A program made the position numbers and the translations under genes. The notes beneath the pieces are model-generated. The model worked only from the letters and a program-made list of their open reading frames with translations. It ran no database searches and was not told where the DNA came from. DNA of 33,184 nucleotides from Saprospiraceae bacterium. Its GTDB lineage: Bacteria > Bacteroidota > Bacteroidia > Chitinophagales > Saprospiraceae. This document shows, one piece after another, positions 1 through 9,166 of this stretch. The stretch is from positions 84,732-117,915 of the forward strand of contig JARGNR010000007.1 of NCBI GenBank assembly GCA_029212405.1, written 5' to 3'. Within the stretch, counting starts at the first letter, position 1. Each line of letters starts with the position of its first letter.

Positions 1-1078
1 TTGATTGAATTAATGTTCTTTGTTTCGTAATTTTTGTCACCTCTATTTCTAATTCTTCCTTTGACAACCCACTGTACTTATTATCTTTAATATCTGCGTT
101 CTTTAATATGGATTTATCCTTTTTATAAGCATCAATCAAATCCCAATCCTCAGCAATGTATTTTTTTGAACTTTTATATTTGGCTCTATTTACACTATTT
201 ACTAAACTATATCCTTTTGCATTGTTGTCTTGCAAAACTTGATTTCGTTTCTTTTCATTCCCTTTTGAACCATATGGGATATACGTGTCATTTAATTGTA
301 AATTCAATCTATCAATCTCATTGTCGAACGGAGTGGAAATATAAACTGTCTTTTCATTATGTTCAATACATAAATAATCTCCTCCTCCGACTTGAGCACC
401 TAAATACCAACTTGTTTCAATCCCTTCATTTCGATCTCCACAAAAAATGGTATTGACAACGATTCCATTGTCATTCGCACGTTTGCAAACCTCTCTAAAA
501 TCCACAGGACCTTGAACAAAGGGTTCATTCCCCGCAATGTATATCATTTTTAAATTTTGGTTGTCATTCCAAGTGAGTTGATCCAGAGATTGCTTAATCA
601 CTGCCCCACAATACTCATTCCCACCATTTGTAGTAAGAGAAAATAGTTTTTCAGAGATCATATCCATGTCACTTGTAAATGGAGATAACTGATGAATTTC
701 TAAATTATTGGAGGGTGTAGATGGATTACCATATTCGTACAGTGCTATTTGAAGATTAGGTTCTTCTCCATCTTTCTTTGTTTTAGCCAGTTCATTCAAA
801 ATGTTCCATAGTTGAGATTTAGCTTGTTCGATTAATCCATCCATAGAGCCACTGGTATCTAATAATAAGGCAACTTGAATGGCATCGGTAGATGTATTGG
901 CAGCAATTGGTCGATTTAATGGGCTAGGAGAATTGTGCTCAATTGGTAAAAATTTTGGTTGGGCATTAGCTATACTAGGTAGGATCACCTTTTTACTTGT
1001 TAATTGAATAGCTACAAAACTGAATCCTACACATGCACAAAAAGTCAATAAAAAAAGAGTGAGATTGCGACGTATCAT
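1..1078 (-). CDS. von Willebrand factor A domain protein, 3' end beyond the window
   Basis: The reading frame starts at ATG 1078 on the minus strand and stays open for 359 codons to the window edge, so the C-terminus is missing. Residues 6-24 form a hydrophobic N-terminal segment (signal peptide or anchor), so the protein is exported or membrane-tethered. The VWA domain follows. It has a metal-ion-dependent adhesion site DTSGSM at residues 74-79 (the DxSxS triad) and a TNGGNEYCG segment near 150 that supplies the MIDAS threonine. An AGNEPF motif near 182-187 is, from memory, typical of one bacterial VWA subgroup. The C-terminal part is Lys- and Asn-rich with no domain I recognise. VWA domains bind protein partners through a divalent metal; the partner here is unknown. 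It is transcribed divergently from the sensor kinase gene. Identification as a VWA protein is firm; the role is not. Confidence 0.9.
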   Translation of the reverse strand, partial: MIRRNLTLFLLTFCACVGFSFVAIQLTSKKVILPSIANAQPKFLPIEHNSPSPLNRPIAANTSTDAIQVALLLDTSGSMDGLIEQAKSQLWNILNELAKTKKDGEEPNLQIALYEYGNPSTPSNNLEIHQLSPFTSDMDMISEKLFSLTTNGGNEYCGAVIKQSLDQLTWNDNQNLKMIYIAGNEPFVQGPVDFREVCKRANDNGIVVNTIFCGDRNEGIETSWYLGAQVGGGDYLCIEHNEKTVYISTPFDNEIDRLNLQLNDTYIPYGSKGNEKKRNQVLQDNNAKGYSLVNSVNRAKYKSSKKYIAEDWDLIDAYKKDKSILKNADIKDNKYSGLSKEELEIEVTKITKQRTLIQS

Positions 1079-1254
1079 AATAGTATTTTTTGAATAGGTT
1101 AGAAAATAAAATGTGTCTTCTTGGTCTGGGATATATGTACAAAACTCAGTGATCCGCAGAAAAGAAAAAAATGAGATTACGTGAACCATCATTTTGACTT
1201 GGTAAACGGAACAAAGAAGTCCGTAAAGTGGTCAGAATGCACGATTTATTAGAA

Positions 1255-1283
1255 TTGTACGTTTTTAAATTATCGTAACTTTG
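1255..1283 (+). promoter_or_regulatory. Bacteroidota-type promoter of the LytS-like kinase gene
   Basis: TTG at 1255-1257 is followed after 18 nt by TAACTTTG at 1276-1283, matching the TTG / TAnnTTTG consensus of Bacteroidota promoters. Transcription would begin about 7 nt downstream, almost exactly at the ATG at 1291, so the message may be leaderless or nearly so. Confidence 0.6.
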
Positions 1284-1290
1284 ATGATCT

Positions 1291-3177
1291 ATGAATGATT
1301 TATGTCGATATGTAATCCTGTTTTTCCTACTTCTTCCCATCCTAGCAATGGGACAGAAAAAATCAAAAAATTACTACTCCAAGAGTAAAGTAAACATCTA
1401 TGATCAAATAAAAACTGCAGAAAATTTAAAAGATACTAAACCATTAGAGGCCATTGCACTCATTGAAGATATTATTACAAATAATAGAAATACAAAGACC
1501 AACACCCAATTACTAGGTAAAGCATATTATTTACTGGGTAACATCTACGAACAGATCGATCAAAATGAATTGGCTAACCAACGGTACTTAACTGCAATGA
1601 CCTATGCCTCTACATCTTCAGATCTGCATGCACAAATCAACTATAGACTTGGAGTTATTTATCTAGAAAATCGAAATGAAAAAGATGCGCTGACTCACTT
1701 TAATTTATGCTTACAAACTGCCAATAAAAAATATACAAAACTAAAATGTGAGGAAGGAATTGCAGACATTAAAATAATGATGAATGATAATAATGCAGCG
1801 ATTAAAGACTTAGAGCAATTGCAAGCAAAATATGATTTGGACAGTATTTCCATTGCAAGAATTGAGTCACGAAAATCACAAGCTTTTATCCAAATGAAAG
1901 ACTATGATAAGGCAATAGACGCCCTTCAAAACACCTACAACACCATCCCAAGAAACACCGCTATCCAAGAGGAAGATGCTCAACAAATCGAAAAAGCTAC
2001 AGAAAGTTTTTATTCAAATGCTGATCTATCCAACAGTAAAAAAATAAATGTGCAGCGTTCCATTGATTATGGGGGTATGGACAATAACGATTTGGTCAAG
2101 GAAAACTTTAGAAAATCAAGGCTCTTTTATGAAGAAGCAGAGGTAGAAAAATCTGAAATTTCGTTGGCTGAATCCAAGGGATACATTACAAAAAGCACCC
2201 CAGCAGAATTGGCTGCAGAAGTGTATAAAAAATCATATGAAACCAATTTAAACAAAGGAAGAATATCTATTGCGTTAGAAGATTTGGAAAAGTACATTCA
2301 ATCCAAAGAAAGAGCAATTGAACTACTAAAAACCAATCTTGAAAATGAAGTTGAAATCGTAAAGAGTCAGAAGAAAATAGATTTGGCTGAAAAAGATTTT
2401 GATTTACAATTAAAGGATGAAGCCTTGTTACAAAAAGAAAATTCAGTACAAAAAATAATCATTGCCCTTCTATGCATATTATTAGGTGCGTCCCTACTTT
2501 TTTTCTATTTTTTATACAAAAACATAAAGGCAAAACGAAGAGCTAATCAGATGTTGCATCTAAAATCTTTACGGACACAGATGAACCCTCATTTTATTTT
2601 TAATGCATTAAATTCAATCAATAGTTTCATAGCAGATAATAATGAAAGAGCTGCAAATAAATTTCTCTCCGATTTCTCTCATTTGATACGACGTGTTTTG
2701 GAATATTCTGAAAAAGATTTCATCAGTATTCAAGAAGAATTTGAATTAAATAAACTCTACCTCCATTTAGAACATTTTCGATTTAGAGATAAGTTTGATT
2801 TTACGATAGAGAATACGGTTGCAAATGGTCAACACTTAGAAATTCCACCCATGCTCATCCAGCCTTTTATTGAAAATGCCGTTTGGCATGGCCTTCGCTA
2901 CAAGGAAGAGAAAGGAAAGTTACGTGTACATTTGAGAGAAGAGGATAATTATGTAATTGCCACCATAGAAGATAACGGAATCGGCAGAGAAAAATCGAAA
3001 GCATTAAAAACAAAAAACCAGAAAAAATACAATAGCAAAGGGCTTAATAATGTTTCTAAAAGGATTCAATTGATCAATGAAGTATATCACAAAAATTATC
3101 AGATAGTCGTCAATGATCTGGATCCAAATGTAGAGGATAAAGGCACTTTTGTTGAGGTAAGAATCCCATTGAAATAA
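1291..3177 (+). CDS. LytS-type sensor histidine kinase with TPR sensor domain
   Basis: This 628-residue protein senses a signal and phosphorylates the LytTR regulator encoded next. It starts with a signal peptide (residues 1-21), followed by an extracytoplasmic TPR-like helical repeat region (about 30-250) and a charged coiled coil (about 330-385). One membrane helix lies at about 388-411. The cytoplasmic half is a His_kinase (PF06580) domain with the conserved NPHFIFN motif; phospho-acceptor His is residue 434. The HATPase domain shows the N box around N529 (QPFIENAVWHGL) and the G1 box DNGIG at 561-565. The start at 1291 is required for the signal peptide, although the promoter's -7 box ends only 7 bp upstream. 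A LytTR response regulator begins 44 bp downstream in the same operon. The signal sensed and the target genes are unknown. Confidence 0.93.
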   Translation: MNDLCRYVILFFLLLPILAMGQKKSKNYYSKSKVNIYDQIKTAENLKDTKPLEAIALIEDIITNNRNTKTNTQLLGKAYYLLGNIYEQIDQNELANQRYLTAMTYASTSSDLHAQINYRLGVIYLENRNEKDALTHFNLCLQTANKKYTKLKCEEGIADIKIMMNDNNAAIKDLEQLQAKYDLDSISIARIESRKSQAFIQMKDYDKAIDALQNTYNTIPRNTAIQEEDAQQIEKATESFYSNADLSNSKKINVQRSIDYGGMDNNDLVKENFRKSRLFYEEAEVEKSEISLAESKGYITKSTPAELAAEVYKKSYETNLNKGRISIALEDLEKYIQSKERAIELLKTNLENEVEIVKSQKKIDLAEKDFDLQLKDEALLQKENSVQKIIIALLCILLGASLLFFYFLYKNIKAKRRANQMLHLKSLRTQMNPHFIFNALNSINSFIADNNERAANKFLSDFSHLIRRVLEYSEKDFISIQEEFELNKLYLHLEHFRFRDKFDFTIENTVANGQHLEIPPMLIQPFIENAVWHGLRYKEEKGKLRVHLREEDNYVIATIEDNGIGREKSKALKTKNQKKYNSKGLNNVSKRIQLINEVYHKNYQIVVNDLDPNVEDKGTFVEVRIPLK

Positions 3178-3221
3178 GAAAATATACGCTACATTAAACT
3201 ATCGAATATCAACTTACACGC

Positions 3222-3986
3222 ATGAATAAAATGCAAGAAATAACGGCCATTATTGTAGATGATGAACAAGACAGCAGAACAACTCTTAGAAAATACTGTG
3301 CTAAATATTGTCCTTATGTCAACATACAAGCAGAATGCAAAAATAATGAAGAGGCGCAAATTGCTATATTAAAATTTAAGCCTCAACTCGTCTTCTTGGA
3401 CATTGAGATGCCGCGCGGTAATGCTTTTGATTTATTAGAACAAATCGAAAACATAGAATTTGAAATCATCTTTATTACTGCATTTAGTCAATATGCGATT
3501 CAGGCATTTAATTTAAGCGCATCCCATTACCTTTTAAAACCATTGTCCATAGAAGAACTAGTGGATGCGGTACATACTGTGAGGGACGAGATTTATAACA
3601 AACAACAAATTAACAAAGCAGAAATACTCTTGCAAAATATTGCTGCCATTCACAATCAAAATAGGAAACTGGTACTGCCACTTATGGAGGGTTTAGAAAT
3701 TGTGCGAATGTCTGATGTACTGTATTGTGAAGCTGATGATAATTTTACTCATTTCTATCTTACTGATGGGAGAAAGCTCATGATTTGTCGCAATTTGAAA
3801 TTCTATGAATCGTCCTTAGACCCCTTCGGATTTTTTAGAATTCATCGTTCTCATATCATCAACCTCGAATATATCAAACGATACATCAAGGGAAAAGGGG
3901 GATCTGTAGTGATGGAAAATGGCGAAGAAATAATCGTTTCCAATTCAAAAAAAAGTGAATTAATTCAACGCTTAAGAGGGCATTAA
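3222..3986 (+). CDS. LytTR-family response regulator
   Basis: This 254-residue DNA-binding regulator is the cognate partner of the upstream kinase. The receiver domain (about 7-125) carries the acidic pair D13-D14, phospho-acceptor D60 in FLDIEMPRG and the conserved lysine K106 in LLKP. After a short linker, the LytTR domain (about 148-250) contains the RIHRSHIINLEYI stretch typical of this beta-rich DNA-binding fold. The pair resembles the LytS/LytR arrangement common in Bacteroidota, where targets are often unlinked. An ATG at codon 4 is an alternative start. The stop codon lies inside the 5' arm of the terminator hairpin described separately, so the operon ends here. Confidence 0.93.
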   Translation: MNKMQEITAIIVDDEQDSRTTLRKYCAKYCPYVNIQAECKNNEEAQIAILKFKPQLVFLDIEMPRGNAFDLLEQIENIEFEIIFITAFSQYAIQAFNLSASHYLLKPLSIEELVDAVHTVRDEIYNKQQINKAEILLQNIAAIHNQNRKLVLPLMEGLEIVRMSDVLYCEADDNFTHFYLTDGRKLMICRNLKFYESSLDPFGFFRIHRSHIINLEYIKRYIKGKGGSVVMENGEEIIVSNSKKSELIQRLRGH

Positions 3987-4029
3987 TTCATTGACGCTAA
4001 CTCGTATCAATGAATTATTCGCTTTTTTA
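3984..4029 (+). terminator. Intrinsic terminator of the kinase/regulator operon
   Basis: An 11-bp perfect hairpin has arms 3984-3994 and 4007-4017 and a 12-nt loop. A TTTTTT run follows at 4024-4029. The 5' arm includes the stop codon (3984-3986) of the response regulator gene. Confidence 0.8.
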
Positions 4030-4164
4030 TAAAATTATATGCTACCATACACTCATCTTGGGTAATTTATAGAGTTCTACACCTTCTATCTCAAAAGAAA
4101 ATTCGGCAATCTATTGAATTTCACATTCATCATCCAAAACCTAGCCTCATCGTTAGCGAATACC

Positions 4165-4172
4165 TATCTTTG
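4165..4172 (+). promoter_or_regulatory. -7 promoter element of lysA
   Basis: TATCTTTG matches TAnnTTTG exactly. It lies 39 bp upstream of the ATG at 4212, which argues against an in-frame TTG start at 4170 that overlaps the box. No clear -33 TTG was found at standard spacing. Confidence 0.5.
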
Positions 4173-4211
4173 CAGGTTTTAAAAGAACATTCATTTATTA
4201 AACTTCTCGCT

Positions 4212-5468
4212 ATGGAAATAGTAAAAGAACGATACGTTTTTTCAGGGGGTATAGATGCACTCTCTATTGTAGAGAAATATGGTTGCCCGCTCTATGTATA
4301 TGACACTTCAATAATTGGTCGTCAGTATAAAAAATTAATAGATGCTTTTAAGGTCAAACAATTGAAGATCAATTATGCGTGTAAAGCGTTGACTAATATT
4401 AATGTTCTACGATATATTAAATCCCTTGGTGCTGGATTAGATACGGTTTCTATTCAAGAAGTTCGTCTGGGATTGATGGCAGGATTTACTCCTGAAGACA
4501 TCATCTACACCCCCAATTGTGTTTCGCTTGAAGAGATAAAAGAAGCGCTTGATTTGAATGTTAGAATCAATATCGACAACTTAAGTATTCTTGAGCAATT
4601 TGGAACTGCATTTCCAGACAAACCTATTTGCATTAGAATAAATCCACACATTCTAGCGGGGGGAAACAGTAAAATTTCGACTGGTCATATTGATAGTAAA
4701 TTTGGTATTTCTTTTCACCAAATGCCTCATGTTTTAAGAATCGTTGAGACAACTGGCATTAAAGTGACTGGACTCCACATGCACACGGGATCTGACATTT
4801 TGGATTCTGAAGTATTTCTGCAAGGAGCTGAAGTGCTCTTTAATATCGCTGAAAGCTTTCCAGATTTAGAAGATATTGATTTTGGAAGTGGTTTCAAGGT
4901 AGATTATAAAAATGATGGTATTGAAACTGATGTAGAAGATCTTGGAGAACGGATTTCTAAACGATTTAAAGAATTCTGTACGACTTATGGTAGAGAGCTT
5001 ACCTTAATGTTTGAGCCAGGAAAATATTTAGTCTCTGAGGCTGGTATCTTTCTTGTCAAGGTGAATGTAATTAAACAAACTACTTCCACAGTTTTTGCTG
5101 GCGTAGATTCTGGATTAAATCACTTAATTCGACCGATGCTCTACAATGCCTACCATAAAATTGAAAACATTTCAAAGACTTCTGGTAGGACGAGAATCTA
5201 TACAATTGTAGGGTACATTTGCGAAACGGATACATTTGGTGTCAACAGAAAGCTCAACGAAGTGCATGAGGGGGATATTCTTGCATTTCATAATGCTGGA
5301 GCATACTGCTTTATGATGTCTTCCAATTATAATTCCAGGTTTAGACCCGCAGAGGTATTAATTCATGAAGGGAAAGACTATTTGATTCGTAATCATGAAA
5401 ACATGGATGATATTTTAAAAAATCAAATAGAACATGATATTTTCGAAGTTAAAATGGTAGAAGCATGA
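4212..5468 (+). CDS. lysA: Diaminopimelate decarboxylase
   Basis: This 418-residue PLP enzyme of fold type III decarboxylates meso-diaminopimelate to L-lysine, the last step of lysine synthesis. The PLP-binding lysine is K58 in YACKALTN. Other family motifs are HMHTGSDI (phosphate/substrate region), GSGF in the glycine-rich loop, EPGKYLV and the catalytic-site cysteine C337 in CETDTF. AYCFMMSSNYN comes near the C-terminus. The GSGF and CETDTF forms differ from the proteobacterial GGGLG and CESGD. I believe they are usual in Bacteroidota LysA, but this is from memory. The ATG at 4212 was chosen over an in-frame TTG 14 codons upstream because the TTG falls inside the promoter's -7 box. Its stop overlaps the start of the next gene by 4 nt (ATGA), implying translational coupling. 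Confidence 0.92.
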   Translation: MEIVKERYVFSGGIDALSIVEKYGCPLYVYDTSIIGRQYKKLIDAFKVKQLKINYACKALTNINVLRYIKSLGAGLDTVSIQEVRLGLMAGFTPEDIIYTPNCVSLEEIKEALDLNVRINIDNLSILEQFGTAFPDKPICIRINPHILAGGNSKISTGHIDSKFGISFHQMPHVLRIVETTGIKVTGLHMHTGSDILDSEVFLQGAEVLFNIAESFPDLEDIDFGSGFKVDYKNDGIETDVEDLGERISKRFKEFCTTYGRELTLMFEPGKYLVSEAGIFLVKVNVIKQTTSTVFAGVDSGLNHLIRPMLYNAYHKIENISKTSGRTRIYTIVGYICETDTFGVNRKLNEVHEGDILAFHNAGAYCFMMSSNYNSRFRPAEVLIHEGKDYLIRNHENMDDILKNQIEHDIFEVKMVEA

Positions 5469-6052
5469 GATTATTTATAGGGTTAATCGTATTACTTGCC
5501 TTGAGCTGCAAACAACCAGAAGTAGTAATAGATGGTAAGTACATTCAAGACATTGAGCGCAATAAAATCACCTTAGAAGGTGGTCACGTTCTTGACTTAA
5601 ATAATGAAAAAGGGTCAAAAATTATTTACCTCGTAAGACATGCGGAAAAAGATACTATTCCAGAGAAAAACCCAATATTAACCGATGAAGGATATGAACG
5701 ATCGTACCGATTGGCTGAACTATTAAAAAAGACTCGGATAGATGCCATTTATTCCACTTTATACAACAGAACTATGCATACTGTGGACTCTTTAGCTACC
5801 TTAAAAGGACTAAAGACAAATATTTATCAGCCTAAAGATCTTAGACAAATGGGTATAGATATCACAGATCAAAAAGACTTAAACAGTATCATCATCTCAG
5901 GCCACTCCAATACTACTCCTGCAATGGCCAATGTCTTTATGGGACAAAAAATGATTGATGCTGGATTTCATGAAAGTGACTATGATAATTTTTTAGTGGT
6001 CAACATCATGCCAGATGGTAAAAAGAAGCTGTATCAATTGAGATATAAATAA
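5465..6052 (+). CDS. Histidine-phosphatase family lipoprotein (SixA/PGM-like)
   Basis: This 195-residue protein starts with a short lipoprotein signal peptide, lipobox LALSC, lipidated Cys at residue 15, so it is tethered to an envelope membrane. The histidine phosphatase branch 1 fold is shown by the RHAEK motif with catalytic H59 near residue 58, Arg102 in YNRTMHT and the second catalytic His147 in SGHSNT. At under 200 residues it is of SixA/phosphoglycerate-mutase-like size, but the substrate cannot be told from the sequence. The ATG overlaps the lysA stop codon, so the two are co-translated. Whether this reflects a shared pathway or merely operon packing is unknown. Confidence 0.85.
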   Translation: MRLFIGLIVLLALSCKQPEVVIDGKYIQDIERNKITLEGGHVLDLNNEKGSKIIYLVRHAEKDTIPEKNPILTDEGYERSYRLAELLKKTRIDAIYSTLYNRTMHTVDSLATLKGLKTNIYQPKDLRQMGIDITDQKDLNSIIISGHSNTTPAMANVFMGQKMIDAGFHESDYDNFLVVNIMPDGKKKLYQLRYK

Positions 6053-6117
6053 ATCAATTCACTATTACCTTATATACTTAAAAATTCAAGGATTTTAACC
6101 TATAGCAAAAGAATACT

Positions 6118-8751
6118 ATGGAATTATCAACAACATACAATCCACAAGAAACGGAAGACAAGTGGTATGCGCATTGGATAGAAAAGAATTACTTTCATTC
6201 AGAACCCAATGAAAAAGAGGCGTATTCAATCGTAATACCTCCGCCTAATGTCACAGGTGTCTTACACATGGGTCATATGTTGAACAATACCATTCAAGAT
6301 ATACTTATTCGTAAAGCACGGCTAGAAGGTAAAAATGCTTGTTGGGTACCTGGAACAGATCATGCTTCTATCGCAACGGAGGCCAAGGTTGTACGTATGT
6401 TGAGAGAGAAAGGCATTAAAAAATCTGACCTTTCCAGAGATGAATTTTTAGAGTATGCCATGGCTTGGAAAGAAGAATATGGTGGTAAGATTCTCCAACA
6501 ATTAAGAAAATTAGGTGCTTCGTGTGATTGGGAAAGAACTGCCTTCACAATGGACGAAGTGCGATCAGATGCCGTTTATCAAGCTTTTGTTGACTTATAC
6601 AACAAAGGTAAATTGTACCGAGGGCTACGAATGGTAAATTGGGATCCAGAGGCTCAAACCGTATTGTCTAATGAAGAGGTTTTGCATGAAGAAGAGACTA
6701 CTCAATTGTATCATGTAAAGTATCAGGTGGAAGGAAGTGATGAATTTATTACTATCGCAACGACCAGACCTGAAACTATCATGGGAGACAGTGCCATTGC
6801 GGTGCATCCAGAAGACCCCAGGTATACCAAAATGAAAGGTAAAAATGTTATTGTACCAATGGTCAATAGAGTCATACCTATCATTTTTGATGATTATGTT
6901 GATCGCGAATTTGGAACAGGAGCATTAAAAATCACTCCAGCACATGATGTGAATGATTATGAAATAGGCAAGAGACATAATCTGGAAGTTATTGATGTGA
7001 TCAATGATAATGGGACCATTTCAGAAGCAGGTCAAGTCTTTGTAGGTGAAGATCGATTTGTAGCTCGAAAAATGGCCAAGAAAAAATTAACTGAACTTGG
7101 TAATTTAGTAGAAGTAGAAGATTATACCCATAGCGTTGGAAGGTCAGAAAGAACAAAAGCTGTGGTAGAACCAAAGCTTTCTCTACAATGGTATGTAGAT
7201 ATGAAGTCTTTGGCTGAACCAGCCTTAGATGCAGTGGTATCCGATGAAGTAGAGTTCTTTCCAAAGAATCAAAAAAACCTGTACAAGCATTGGATGGAAA
7301 ACATCAGAGATTGGTGTATTTCTAGGCAATTATGGTGGGGACATAGAATACCTGCCTGGTACTATGGCGAAGAGGTCATTGTGGCCAAGAATGAAAAAGA
7401 AGCATTGATCCAAGCCAAAGAAAAGACGGGTAACAGTTCATTGACTTTGGCTGATCTTAAACAAGATGACGATGTACTTGATACGTGGTTTTCTAGTTGG
7501 TTATGGCCGATTTCTCTTTTTGACGGGTTCAACTCTAGAGAAGAAATGGATTACTACTACCCTACTTCTGTTTTAGTGACAGGTTGGGACATTATTTTTC
7601 TATGGGTCGCCAGGATGATCATGGCAGGTTATGAATGGGAAACTAAAAGACCATTTGACCATGTGTATTTCACAGGAATGGTTAGAGACAATCAGAGAAG
7701 AAAAATGAGTAAACAACTCGGAAACTCTCCTGATGCGCTGGCTCTGATCGATAAATTTGGTGCGGATGGCGTACGATTTGGAATGCTGAGAAGTTCACCT
7801 GCTGGTGGAGATTTATTATTTGATGACAAATTATGTGATCAAGGAAGTAAATTTAGCAACAAGCTATGGAATGCAATCCGATTAATTGAAGGATGGGAGA
7901 TTGATCCGAATAAAGAAAGTAATGAGGTGGATGCATTGGCTGCACAATGGTTTGAGAACAAAACCAACGCAATTCTTGCAGACTTGGAAACCAACTTTAA
8001 AGAATACAGATTATCAGAAGCACTGACCAATTTATACAACTTTATTTGGAATGACTATTGTTCGCTGTATTTAGAAATGATCAAACCTCCGTATGGTGAA
8101 GGTATTGCAGCATCGGTGCGTGATCAGGCCAAAACGTTTTATGAGCAATTGTGTATTATTCTTCACCCTTTTATGCCATTTATAACAGAAGAAATATGGC
8201 ACATTCTTAAAGAAAGAAATGAAGGAGAAGACTGTGTTGTTTCTACCTACCCCACTGCGGGTAAAGTTGATATGGATCTCATCAAAACCGTTGATCAAGC
8301 CAAAGATATCATCAGTAATATTGCCAATATCAGAGCAAAAAATGGTCTCAAGAAATTCGAACCACTTGAATTGGTTGCCATCGAGTCTGACAAAATGAAT
8401 GCTTTACTCCATCATTCTGGAATTTCAGAAATGATAAGCAAAGTAGCGATACTGAAAGAGATCCGTACCTCCGCAGATGAGGGTGTGGAAGGGGCGTCCT
8501 TCATCTCTGGCACGGAAAAATTTTATGTGCTATTTGAAAAAGAAATCGACGTAGCCGCTGAAATAGAAAAGCTCGAAAAAGATCTAGAATATCAGCTTGG
8601 TTTTGCGAGTTCCATTTCAAAAAAACTGTCAAACGAACGTTTTGTCAATAATGCCCCTGAGGCCGTCGTCAATAATGAACGAAAAAAATTGGCGGATGGA
8701 GAAGCGAGAATTAAAATTATTAAAGAGGAGATTGAGAAGTTGAAGGGTTAG
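6118..8751 (+). CDS. valS: Valyl-tRNA synthetase
   Basis: This 877-residue class Ia aminoacyl-tRNA synthetase charges tRNA-Val in the cytoplasm. The catalytic Rossmann fold has the HIGH-type motif HMGH at residues 50-53 and the KMSKS-type loop KMSKQ at 529-533. Between them lies the editing (CP1) domain with the TTRPETIMGD segment. The anticodon-binding helical domain follows, and the last 70 or so residues form the ValRS-specific C-terminal coiled coil. The length is normal for the family. The final serine of KMSKS is Gln here, which I believe is common in Bacteroidota ValRS. It starts 65 bp after the histidine-phosphatase gene on the same strand, and I saw no terminator between them, so read-through is possible. 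Confidence 0.97.
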   Translation: MELSTTYNPQETEDKWYAHWIEKNYFHSEPNEKEAYSIVIPPPNVTGVLHMGHMLNNTIQDILIRKARLEGKNACWVPGTDHASIATEAKVVRMLREKGIKKSDLSRDEFLEYAMAWKEEYGGKILQQLRKLGASCDWERTAFTMDEVRSDAVYQAFVDLYNKGKLYRGLRMVNWDPEAQTVLSNEEVLHEEETTQLYHVKYQVEGSDEFITIATTRPETIMGDSAIAVHPEDPRYTKMKGKNVIVPMVNRVIPIIFDDYVDREFGTGALKITPAHDVNDYEIGKRHNLEVIDVINDNGTISEAGQVFVGEDRFVARKMAKKKLTELGNLVEVEDYTHSVGRSERTKAVVEPKLSLQWYVDMKSLAEPALDAVVSDEVEFFPKNQKNLYKHWMENIRDWCISRQLWWGHRIPAWYYGEEVIVAKNEKEALIQAKEKTGNSSLTLADLKQDDDVLDTWFSSWLWPISLFDGFNSREEMDYYYPTSVLVTGWDIIFLWVARMIMAGYEWETKRPFDHVYFTGMVRDNQRRKMSKQLGNSPDALALIDKFGADGVRFGMLRSSPAGGDLLFDDKLCDQGSKFSNKLWNAIRLIEGWEIDPNKESNEVDALAAQWFENKTNAILADLETNFKEYRLSEALTNLYNFIWNDYCSLYLEMIKPPYGEGIAASVRDQAKTFYEQLCIILHPFMPFITEEIWHILKERNEGEDCVVSTYPTAGKVDMDLIKTVDQAKDIISNIANIRAKNGLKKFEPLELVAIESDKMNALLHHSGISEMISKVAILKEIRTSADEGVEGASFISGTEKFYVLFEKEIDVAAEIEKLEKDLEYQLGFASSISKKLSNERFVNNAPEAVVNNERKKLADGEARIKIIKEEIEKLKG

Positions 8752-9166
8752 TTCTTCTGCTTTCCTCAAGTTGACAAGAGTTTCATAGACAAAAAATTGT
8801 GAAGGTGATAGCTTTGACCTCTTTCAGAGCCACTACGATTGTATTGCTATTTCAAGCAATAATAACCAAGCATTTTGGACTAAAATTCAGGATTTTCAAT
8901 TATTATCTTATTTTTAGGGTGGTTAGATCTTAGCGGAAGTTTGGATAAAACAGTAATCCTGAATATAAATCCATGGTTAGTGGTCTAGATCACTTCAAAA
9001 AGCGAGGAAATCATAAACAAGGTGTTGTTTTTATTTAACTGAAAGGTGAACATTACTTCTTCCAACAGTTGTTTATTTTTTTTAGTACAGTGTTCGGAAT
9101 CCAGGCAAACATCCAATCCATTTAGCCATAGTATTGACTATTATTAACCCTATTAAACTACATTGT
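8752..9166. other. Gap between valS and the LodA-like gene
   Basis: I see no convincing ORF here. It contains a 7-bp hairpin (8842-8848/8855-8861) without a U-tract. It also contains a 10-bp perfect inverted repeat ATTCAGGATT (8885-8894) / AATCCTGAAT (8955-8964) around 60 nt. A one-mismatch -7 box, TAGTATTG, lies at 9129-9136, 30 bp before the LodA-like start. Confidence 0.5.

Noticed and set aside
1146-1340. 64-codon minus-strand ORF between the VWA and kinase genes
   Set aside because: Overlaps the kinase start and promoter; composition not protein-like.
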